A stretch of 5,272 nucleotides of DNA from Gemmatimonadota bacterium (lineage in GTDB: Bacteria; Gemmatimonadota; Gemmatimonadetes; Gemmatimonadales; GWC2-71-9): contig JAOUIC010000155.1 of NCBI GenBank assembly GCA_029884275.1, forward strand, positions 1-5,272. Reading direction: 5' to 3'. Below the pieces are notes generated by a model. That model had not been told where the DNA came from, did not search any database, and saw nothing but the letters and a program-made list of their open reading frames with translations. This document shows, piece after piece, positions 1 to 5,272 of this stretch (within the stretch, counting starts at the first letter, position 1; every line of letters begins with the position of its first letter). A program made the position numbers and the translations under genes.

Positions 1-1420
1 CGAGCCGCACGGTCTTGCCGTGCACCAGCTCCTCCCGGATCCGTTCGAAGATCAGCACGTTGGCGTCCACCGCGATGCCGATGGACAGCACCAGCCCCGC
101 CAGGCCGGGCAGGGTCAGCGTCGCGCCGAGCATCGCCAGCACGCCCAGCGTAAAGAGGAGGTAAAACGCGAGCGCCGCCACCGCGAGCATGCCGCTGACC
201 TTGTAGATGCCCACCATGATCAGGATCACGAGGGCGGTCCCGACCACGCCGGCCAGGATCCCCTTGTTGATCGAGTCCTCGCCGAGGCTGGCGCCGACCT
301 CGAACTCCTCGACGATCTTGAGCGGGACCGGCAGCGCGCCCGCCCGAAGCGTCAGCGCGAGGTCCCGGGCCTCCTGGAACGACTTGCCGGTGAGCGTGAT
401 CTGCCCCCGCCGCTCGATCCGCTCCTGGATCACCGGAGGACGGCCCTGCACCCGGTCGTCGAGGATGATCGCCATGTAGTTGCCGACGTTCCTGCCGGTC
501 CCCTCGCCGAACTGGCGCGCGCCGCGCCGGTCGAGCTCGAACTCGACGATCGCCCCGTTGGTCAGCGGGTCGATGTTCTCCTTGGCGTCCACCAGACTGC
601 TGCCGGTGACGATAGGGCGGTCCTCGATCACGTAGAGCGGCCGGAAGGACCTGGCGCCCACGCTGATCGGGCTCGCGGCCCAGCGGTACTCGAGCCGGCG
701 CGGGAACAGCGCCCGCACGTCGGAGACGCTGAGCAGGCTGTCGGCCCGGGCCACCGCCCCTTCTTCCACCAGGTATTCACCCGGCATCGGGTCATAGCCG
801 GCGGCGGCGGAGGACTGGATGAGGCCGCTGAGCGCCCCGCCCTCGACAGGGGTGCTGTCGGAAGGCTGGGCCCCGGCGGAGTCGCCCTGCAGCAGCTGGG
901 CCACCGCACTTGGGGCGGTCGACACCCCGCCGCCTCCCTTCACCCCCAGGCGCGCCAGGGCACGGTCCATCGCCGGCAGGGCCTTTTCCAGCGCCGTGCT
1001 GCGGTCCGTGATCCGGAACTCCAGGAAGGCGTTCTTCTGGACAATCTGTTTGGCGCGCACCGGGTCGGTGATGCCGGCCAGCTCGACCACGATCCGGTCC
1101 GACCCCTGCTTCTGGATCAGCGGCTCCGTGACGCCGAACTCGTCGATCCGCTTCCGGAGCACCGTGAGGGCGAGGTCGAGGTCCTTCGCAGGGTCGGCCG
1201 ATGCCCGCTTGGACTGGTCCAGCTCGAGCCCGAGATGCATGCCACCCTGCAGGTCCAGGCCGCGCTTGAGCGGCACCCGCCGCTCCACGACGTCCCTGAC
1301 CTGCTTGGTGTCCGGATCCACGACGCGGAGGGTCGTGCTGCGAGGCACGAGGGCGCCGGCCGCGGCGATGACCATCGCGGCGGTGATGCCGATGCGAGTC
1401 TTCAGTGAGGTAAAGAGCAT
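1..1420 (-). CDS. secD: Protein translocase subunit SecD, N-terminal part (3' end outside window)
   Basis: SecD, with SecF, uses the proton gradient to help pull exported proteins through SecYEG at the inner membrane. The frame is open to the window edge, giving 473 residues. Seen: a short hydrophobic segment TM1 at about 9-26; GLDLQGGMHL at 54-63 (the D-x-x-G-G signature); the P1 repeat LRKRIDEFGV at 88-97; a low-complexity Gly/Ala/Ser/Pro stretch at about 161-210; LRAGALPVPL at 358-367, just before TM2 (about 386-406); TM3 at about 411-431; and TM4 (about 438-458) with GIAVDANVLIFERIREEL. D452 aligns with the TM4 aspartate (D519 in Escherichia coli) needed for proton-driven function. TM5, TM6 and the end are missing. 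It starts at ATG 1420, the first start after the in-frame ribF stop; a weak AGG lies five bases upstream. Fusion to SecF cannot be judged from this window. The usual companions yajC and tgt are not seen on the upstream side. Confidence 0.97.
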   Translation of the reverse strand, partial: MLFTSLKTRIGITAAMVIAAAGALVPRSTTLRVVDPDTKQVRDVVERRVPLKRGLDLQGGMHLGLELDQSKRASADPAKDLDLALTVLRKRIDEFGVTEPLIQKQGSDRIVVELAGITDPVRAKQIVQKNAFLEFRITDRSTALEKALPAMDRALARLGVKGGGGVSTAPSAVAQLLQGDSAGAQPSDSTPVEGGALSGLIQSSAAAGYDPMPGEYLVEEGAVARADSLLSVSDVRALFPRRLEYRWAASPISVGARSFRPLYVIEDRPIVTGSSLVDAKENIDPLTNGAIVEFELDRRGARQFGEGTGRNVGNYMAIILDDRVQGRPPVIQERIERRGQITLTGKSFQEARDLALTLRAGALPVPLKIVEEFEVGASLGEDSINKGILAGVVGTALVILIMVGIYKVSGMLAVAALAFYLLFTLGVLAMLGATLTLPGLAGLVLSIGIAVDANVLIFERIREELVHGKTVRL

Positions 1421-1426
1421 GCCCGC

Positions 1427-2380
1427 CTATGCGTGTGACGCGCCATTGCCGATCACATCGGGGCGGTGCCGGGCAAGCGCGTCCAGCGCCGCGGCACGGT
1501 CCCGTCCCAGTTGTTCCGTCAATGCGGAGGCCGAGGCGAACCCGCGCACCTCCCGCAACCGCTCCACCCACTCCACCCGCACCCATTGGCCGTAGAGGTC
1601 CGCCTCCACGCCGAACAGGTTCACTTCGAGCGACCGCCCGCTCTCGTCGAAGGTCGGCCGGGGCCCCTGGTTCAGCATCCCGCCGGCCCGGCCGTCGCGC
1701 CACTCGACCACCGCGGCATAGACGCCGTCGGGCGGCAACAGCTTCCGCTCCGGCACGGCGCCCAGGTTGATCGTCGGGACGCCCAGCGTCCGGCCCCGCC
1801 CGGCACCCGGAACCACTCGCCCGCTCACGGTGTAGGGCCGGCCCAGGAGCCGCCGCGCGGTGGCGAGGTCCCCTCCCGCCACGGACCGCCGGATCGCGGT
1901 GCTCGAGACCGCATGGCCCCCGATCTCCACCGGGTCCACGATGTCCACCATGAATCCGTCGGAGGCGCCCAGCCGGCTGAGCGTCTCCACATCGCCGCTC
2001 CGGCCCCGGCCGAACCCGTGGTCGTGGCCGATCACGAGCTCCTTCATGCGGCAGCGTCCCAGCAGGATCTCGCGGACAAACCGTTCCGGCTCGTACCCCG
2101 CCAGCGTGCGGTCGAACCGGAGAAAGGCGGCGTAGTCCAGTTCGGTCTGCGCCAGCACCTCGCGCCGCTCCGGGCCGGTGGTCAGGAGCAGCGGCGCCGC
2201 CTGGGGGTTCACCACCTCGAGCGGGTGCGGCTCGAAGGTGACCAGCAGGCTGTGCCGCCCGGCCGCCTTGGCCCTGGCCGCGATCTCCCGCAACACAGCC
2301 AGATGGCCGAGGTGCACGCCGTCGAAGGTGCCGACGGTGACCACGGTCCCGTCCACATCCGGCGGGAGCAAGGCGGTCAT
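1427..2380 (-). CDS. ribF: Bifunctional riboflavin kinase / FAD synthetase RibF
   Basis: RibF converts riboflavin plus ATP to FMN and then FMN plus ATP to FAD, both in the cytoplasm. The 317 residues match the usual length (about 310). N-terminal FMN adenylyltransferase domain of the nucleotidyltransferase fold: GTFDGVHLGH at 17-26 with the HxGH motif, TFEPHP at 48-53, IGHDHGFGRGRSGD at 117-130, and SSTAIR at 159-164, the KMSKS-like element. C-terminal flavokinase domain: GRGRTLGVPTINL at 194-206, with the PTxN residues T203 and N205 that bind Mg-ATP in the family, GVYA at 219-222, NQGPRPTF at 237-244, and LEVNLF at 251-256 with E252 as the likely catalytic base. The ATG at 2380 overlaps the truB stop (ATGA) and has GGAGG seven bases upstream. 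It ends with TAG at 1427, six bases before secD in the same frame. All key residues are present, so both activities are expected. B. subtilis has its homologue ribC in the same operon position. Confidence 0.98.
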   Translation of the reverse strand: MTALLPPDVDGTVVTVGTFDGVHLGHLAVLREIAARAKAAGRHSLLVTFEPHPLEVVNPQAAPLLLTTGPERREVLAQTELDYAAFLRFDRTLAGYEPERFVREILLGRCRMKELVIGHDHGFGRGRSGDVETLSRLGASDGFMVDIVDPVEIGGHAVSSTAIRRSVAGGDLATARRLLGRPYTVSGRVVPGAGRGRTLGVPTINLGAVPERKLLPPDGVYAAVVEWRDGRAGGMLNQGPRPTFDESGRSLEVNLFGVEADLYGQWVRVEWVERLREVRGFASASALTEQLGRDRAAALDALARHRPDVIGNGASHA

Positions 2381-3246
2381 CCGGCCGCCTCCAGCACCAC
2401 CTGCGGCTCGAAGTGGCCGGCCGACACGTGCCCGACGGCCACCAGCTGGCCCGAGAGATCGACCGCCGTCACCGGCCCCCGTCCCTCCAGGGACGCCGCC
2501 CCGACCTCGGGCCGCTGACCGAACCCGATCGCCCTGGCCTGCGCGGCGTCCACCCTGAGCGGTGGCAGGTGGGCCACGGCGTCGAGGGGCGGGCGGAGCA
2601 CATCACCGGTGACCGCCTCGAGCGGCACGGCATCGTCCAGCGTGATCCCGCCGATCGCCTCGCGCCGAAGCGAGGTCAGGTGAGCCCCGCATCCGAGCCG
2701 CTCGCCAAGGTCCCTCGCGATCGCGCGGACATAGGTGCCCGGGCTCACCGTCACTCGAAGCGTCACGTCGGGAGCGGCGTAGTCGAGCAGTTCCACGTCG
2801 TGGATCTCGACCTCCACTGGCGCGAGCTCGACGGCCTCACCCCTCCGGGCCAAACGGTAGCTCCTGACCCCGTCGACCAGCTTGGCGGAATACGCCGGCG
2901 GACGCTGGAGCTGGCGGCCCAACATCGCCCTCAGTTCCCGCTCGACCTCGGCCCGGCTCGGCGGACCCGACGGCGCAAAGCCGCCACCCGCAGGTTCTCC
3001 CGTCAGGTCGTCGGTCGTCGTCGCCATGCCGAGCCGCGCGGTCGCCAGGTAGCGCTTGGGCTGCTGCTCGACAAACCGGGCCAGCCGCGTCGCGCGCCCT
3101 ACCAGCACCACCAGCAGCCCGGTCGCAAACGGGTCGAGCGTGCCGGCATGCCCCACCGCCCGGATGTCGAGCAGGCGCCTGACCCGCGCCACCACATCGT
3201 GGCTGGTCGGGCCCGCCGGCTTGTCGACGAAGAGCGCGCCAGTCAG
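2377..3246 (-). CDS. truB: tRNA pseudouridine(55) synthase TruB, probable CTG start
   Basis: TruB isomerises uridine 55 in the T-loop of tRNAs to pseudouridine. Reading from CTG at 3246 gives 289 residues. Motif I, VDKPAGPTSHDVV, is at 7-19. GHAGTLDPFATGLL is at 32-45, with D38 as the expected catalytic aspartate. QRPPAYSAKLVDGVRSY lies at 114-130, SPGTYVRAIARDLG at 168-181 (family often has Cys at the first position) and AHLTSLRR at 188-195. A short C-terminal domain covers about 229-289. Start choice: no ATG, GTG or TTG exists in frame between motif I and the upstream region inside rbfA. The first conventional start, GTG at 3195, is residue 18 and would delete motif I. CTG at 3246 gives the typical N-terminus (MTGALFVDKP), overlaps the rbfA stop by 4 bases, and has GAGGA nine bases upstream. 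A sequencing error or a different rare start (e.g. ACG at 3255) remains possible. The stop overlaps ribF in ATGA. Confidence 0.95.
   Translation of the reverse strand: MTGALFVDKPAGPTSHDVVARVRRLLDIRAVGHAGTLDPFATGLLVVLVGRATRLARFVEQQPKRYLATARLGMATTTDDLTGEPAGGGFAPSGPPSRAEVERELRAMLGRQLQRPPAYSAKLVDGVRSYRLARRGEAVELAPVEVEIHDVELLDYAAPDVTLRVTVSPGTYVRAIARDLGERLGCGAHLTSLRREAIGGITLDDAVPLEAVTGDVLRPPLDAVAHLPPLRVDAAQARAIGFGQRPEVGAASLEGRGPVTAVDLSGQLVAVGHVSAGHFEPQVVLEAAG
2388..2392 (-). promoter_or_regulatory. Ribosome binding site of ribF
   Basis: GGAGG on the minus strand, inside the last codons of truB, seven bases before the ribF ATG. It is the strongest Shine-Dalgarno match in the window and confirms the ribF start at the ATGA overlap. 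Confidence 0.75.
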
Positions 3247-3602
3247 TCGCCCCGTTCCTCGCGCAATTCCCCCAGGATCCGGTTGATGCGGGCGGCGTGC
3301 TCGACGCCACGGTCCAGCTCAAACCGGACTTCCGGCACGATGCGCGCGGTGATGGTCCGGCCGATCTTGCTCCGCAGGAATCCGGTGGCGCTCTCCAACC
3401 CGGCCAGCGCTTCCTCCACCTCGGCCTCGGTCCCCATGATGCTGACCCGCACCGTCGCCACCGACAGATCGTTGGTGACCCGAACCCCGGTGACGGTGAC
3501 GAACCCGATCCGGGGATCGCGGAGTTCGGTGAGCAGGGCGTCCGCCACCACCTGCCGTATCGCCTCCGCCACCTGGTCCGGCCGCCGTCCTCCGCCTTTC
3601 AT
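3243..3602 (-). CDS. rbfA: 30S ribosome-binding factor RbfA
   Basis: RbfA is a small KH-fold protein that binds the immature 30S subunit near the 5' end of 16S rRNA and is needed for late 30S maturation and cold adaptation. The product here has 119 residues, normal for the family. Seen: basic N-terminal helix (residues 6-27), the DPRIGFVTVTGV strand region at 29-40 (the conserved DPR plus following strand), VRVTNDLSVATVRVS at 40-54, the kinked helix-turn with A-T-G at 72-74 (the AxG form of the KH motif typical of RbfA), then GFLRSKIGR at 74-82 and VPEVRFELDRGVEHAARI at 89-106, the signature C-terminal strand and helix. The ATG at 3602 overlaps the ylxP stop in ATGA and has GAGGA four bases upstream. 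The TGA stop is shared with the proposed truB start (CTGA). Confidence 0.97.
   Translation of the reverse strand: MKGGGRRPDQVAEAIRQVVADALLTELRDPRIGFVTVTGVRVTNDLSVATVRVSIMGTEAEVEEALAGLESATGFLRSKIGRTITARIVPEVRFELDRGVEHAARINRILGELREERGD
3256..3260 (-). promoter_or_regulatory. Ribosome binding site supporting the truB CTG start
   Basis: GAGGA on the minus strand, within the last codons of rbfA, nine bases before CTG at 3246. No comparable purine run precedes the alternative GTG at 3195, so this site helps decide the truB start. Confidence 0.55.
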
Positions 3603-3880
3603 GCCGTCCTCACCGTCGTGTCGATGATCCGCACGCCATCGGCGGCTTCGATCATCCGGTCCGCCTCGCGCAGAATCTCCTCGGCCACCCGTCGCTCCCC
3701 GCCGATTGCCGCCGCCGCCAGGCCGGCCCGCTGCCAGAGGTCCTGATGCTCGACCTCGGCCACCGCCAGGTTCAGCCGCCGCCGGAGGTCGGCCTTGAGG
3801 GACTTGAGCACCGACCGCTTGTCCTTGAGCGACTGGCAGCCTTCGAGGTGCAGGTCCCAGGTCTGGACCAGGACGACCAT
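3599..3880 (-). CDS. ylxP: YlxP-like DUF503 family protein
   Basis: This 93-residue protein belongs to the DUF503 family, named YlxP in Bacillus subtilis, where it also sits between infB and rbfA. No biochemical activity is firmly established; the constant neighbourhood suggests a role in ribosome assembly or RNA handling (inference). Visible family marks are an N-terminal hydrophobic strand (MVVLVQTWDLHL), SLKDKR at residues 17-22 followed by a basic helix, and AEVEHQDLWQRA at 41-52, the most conserved stretch of the family. Length is normal. There is no signal peptide or membrane segment. The ATG at 3880 lies 4 bases after the infB stop; the only purine-rich stretch upstream, GAGG, overlaps that stop and leaves a very short spacer, so translation probably depends on ribosomes finishing infB. 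The stop overlaps the rbfA start in ATGA. Confidence 0.93.
   Translation of the reverse strand: MVVLVQTWDLHLEGCQSLKDKRSVLKSLKADLRRRLNLAVAEVEHQDLWQRAGLAAAAIGGERRVAEEILREADRMIEAADGVRIIDTTVRTA
3607..3611 (-). promoter_or_regulatory. Ribosome binding site of rbfA
   Basis: GAGGA on the minus strand near the 3' end of ylxP, four bases before the rbfA ATG at 3602. It supports that start at the ATGA overlap. Confidence 0.6.
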
Positions 3881-3884
3881 CGCC

Positions 3885-5272
3885 TCAGGCGACCGAATCG
3901 GCCAGGGTACGCTTGACCTCGTCCACCCGGAAGCACTCGATCACGTCCCCGACCTTCACGTCGTTGAAGTTCTCGATCCCGATGCCGCACTCCAGCCCTT
4001 CCCGGACCTCGCGGGCGTCGTCCTTGAACCGCTTGAGGCTCGACAGGCTGCCCTCGTACACCTGCACGCCGTCGCGCATCACCCGGGCCCGCGCAGTCCG
4101 CTGGATGATGCCGTGACGCACCTGACAGCCGGCGATGGTGCCCACCTTGCTGACCTTGAAGACCTGCAGCACCGCCGCCTCGCCCAGCACCACTTCCTTG
4201 CTCTGCGGCTTGAGCATGCCTTCCATGGCGTTGCGGACGTCGTCCACCGCCTCGTAGATCACGCGGTAGGTCCTGACATCCACCTGCTCCCGCTCCGCCG
4301 CCGCCCTCGCGCCGGCGTCGGGCCGGACGTGGAAGCCGATCACGATGGCCCCCGAGGCCTTGGCGAGCAGCACGTCGCTCTCGCTGATGGAGCCGACCCC
4401 GCGGTGGACGATGTCCACCCGGACCTCGCCGGTACTGAGCTGGCCCAGGGCATCGGCCAGCGCTTCGGCGGGCCCGCCCTGGTCGGCCTTGATGATCAGG
4501 CGGAGCGCGCCCACCAGCCCGTGCGCCAGGGCGCGGGAGATGTCCTCCAGCGAGCCGCCCCGGACGGTGCGGCGGTTCTGGGCTTCGCGCTCCAGCCGCT
4601 GCCGCTTCTGAGCGATGTCGCGCGCCTCGACCGCGTCCACGGTGACCAGGAAGTGGTCGCCGGGGGACGGCACGCCCTCGAAGCCGAGGATCTGCACCGG
4701 AATGGAAGGACCGGCCTCCTTCACGTTCTTGCCCCGCTCGTCGTACAGCGCCTTGACCCGGCCGGAGTACTTGCCGCAGATGAAGTTCTCGCCGACCCGC
4801 AGCGTGCCCTTCTGCACCAGGATGGTGGCGACCGTCCCCTTGCCGGGGTCCAGGGTTGCCTCCACCACCGTGCCGGTCGCGGGACGGTGCGGGTTGGCCT
4901 TCAGGCTGAGCATCTCGGCCTGCAGCAGGACCTGCTCCAGCAGCTGGTCGATGTTGGTGCCCTTCTTGGCGGAGATCGCGGTGGAAAGCACCTGCCCGCC
5001 GAACTCCTCCAGCACCACGTTCTGCCCCAGCAGGTCCTGCTTCACCTTCTGCACGTTGGCCGACGGGAGGTCGATCTTGTTGATCGCCACGATCATCGGC
5101 ACGCCGGCGTTCCGCGCGTGGCTGATCGCCTCGACGGTCTGCGGCATCACCGCGTCCTCGGCCGACACGACCAGCACCACGATGTCGGTGACCTGCGCGC
5201 CGCGGGCGCGCATGGCGGTGAAGGCCTGGTGGCCCGGGGTGTCGAGGAAGGTGATCCGGCGGCCGTCCGGCA
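3885..5272 (-). CDS. infB: Translation initiation factor IF-2, C-terminal part (5' end outside window)
   Basis: IF-2 is the GTPase that places initiator fMet-tRNA on the 30S subunit and promotes 50S joining in the cytoplasm. The window holds the last 461 residues; the frame stays open to the edge, and the P-loop (G1) and N-terminal region lie beyond it. Seen, numbering from the first full codon: G3 motif DTPGH at 10-14, G4 NKID at 64-67, G5 SAK at 100-102, then the beta-barrel domain II at about 130-210. A charged linker rich in Arg, Glu and Gln follows near 218-236, then the C1 domain with VHRGVGSISESDVLLA at 288-303. The C2 domain, which in the family binds fMet-tRNA, carries SLKRFKDDAREV at 411-422 and ECGIGIENFNDVKVGD at 427-442. 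An internal ATG at 5213 is not the start, because DTPGH lies upstream of it. The stop TGA is 4 bases before ylxP. Identity is certain; the one unusual stretch is KADQGGPAEAL, where most bacteria have KADVQGSVEAL. Confidence 0.98.
   Translation of the reverse strand, partial: PDGRRITFLDTPGHQAFTAMRARGAQVTDIVVLVVSAEDAVMPQTVEAISHARNAGVPMIVAINKIDLPSANVQKVKQDLLGQNVVLEEFGGQVLSTAISAKKGTNIDQLLEQVLLQAEMLSLKANPHRPATGTVVEATLDPGKGTVATILVQKGTLRVGENFICGKYSGRVKALYDERGKNVKEAGPSIPVQILGFEGVPSPGDHFLVTVDAVEARDIAQKRQRLEREAQNRRTVRGGSLEDISRALAHGLVGALRLIIKADQGGPAEALADALGQLSTGEVRVDIVHRGVGSISESDVLLAKASGAIVIGFHVRPDAGARAAAEREQVDVRTYRVIYEAVDDVRNAMEGMLKPQSKEVVLGEAAVLQVFKVSKVGTIAGCQVRHGIIQRTARARVMRDGVQVYEGSLSSLKRFKDDAREVREGLECGIGIENFNDVKVGDVIECFRVDEVKRTLADSVA

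Noticed and set aside
20..1408. A 462-residue plus-strand open frame
   Set aside because: It is antisense to secD, is full of Arg, Asp, His, Pro and Gln without any recognisable domain, and arises from the rarity of stop codons in GC-rich DNA. SecD motifs on the minus strand are unambiguous.
792..1703. A 303-residue minus-strand frame overlapping ribF and secD
   Set aside because: It is out of frame with both real genes and is Arg/Gly/Ala-rich without family motifs.
1466..2518. A 350-residue plus-strand open frame
   Set aside because: Antisense to ribF and the end of truB; composition is that of a shadow frame and no motif is visible.
2377..3195. GTG at 3195 as the truB start
   Set aside because: It would remove motif I (VDKPAGPTSHD), which is encoded in frame just upstream, and has no ribosome binding site.
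2837..3322. A 161-residue minus-strand frame across the rbfA-truB junction
   Set aside because: Out-of-frame shadow of truB; its apparent ATG lies inside rbfA and the product has no TruB motifs.
2413..3627. A 404-residue plus-strand open frame
   Set aside because: Antisense across truB and rbfA, both of which have complete family motifs; no domain visible in the plus-strand product.
3885..5213. ATG at 5213 as the start of infB
   Set aside because: The G3 motif DTPGH is encoded upstream of it in the same frame, so the gene continues past the window edge.
1..5272. Mobile elements, CRISPR, RNA genes, attachment sites or a hidden novel system
   Set aside because: The minus strand is occupied by six conserved housekeeping genes with gaps of at most 6 bases; no repeats, transposase motifs or structured RNA could be recognised.

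Overview
The window is a GC-rich chromosomal segment coding densely on the minus strand only. It reads, in transcription order (high to low coordinates): infB (3' part), ylxP/DUF503, rbfA, truB, ribF, secD (5' part). It matches the widely conserved bacterial nusA-infB operon, which in Bacillus subtilis runs infB-ylxP-rbfA-truB-ribC, with secD attached directly behind the flavokinase gene. There is no intergenic stretch longer than 6 bases, so no promoter, terminator, RNA gene, repeat, CRISPR array or mobile element is supported.

Layout: 5272-3885 encodes the C-terminal half of initiation factor IF-2 (its start lies outside the window). 3880-3599 encodes the small DUF503 protein YlxP. 3602-3243 encodes ribosome-binding factor A. 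3246-2377 encodes tRNA pseudouridine-55 synthase, apparently from a CUG start that overlaps the rbfA stop. 2380-1427 encodes the bifunctional riboflavin kinase/FAD synthetase. 1420-1 encodes the protein translocase subunit SecD, cut by the window edge just after its fourth membrane segment. Junctions are 4-base overlaps (ATGA at ylxP/rbfA and truB/ribF, CTGA at rbfA/truB) or gaps of 4 and 6 bases, which points to one translationally coupled transcript.

Role: the first four genes serve translation (initiation, 30S maturation, tRNA modification). RibF makes FMN and FAD. SecD helps drive export through SecYEG. Placing SecD in this operon would link membrane export capacity to translation capacity; that link is inference.

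Organism: strong G/C preference at third codon positions, the YlxP-containing infB operon and a SecD separate from SecF in this window suggest a GC-rich, probably Gram-negative soil or environmental bacterium. Gemmatimonadota is my best guess from general look only; Myxococcota or another high-GC phylum cannot be excluded.

I found no undescribed system here. The points worth a second look are the truB start codon, the ribF-secD junction and a low-complexity insertion in SecD. Long plus-strand frames are antisense shadows of these genes, caused by the scarcity of stop codons in GC-rich DNA.
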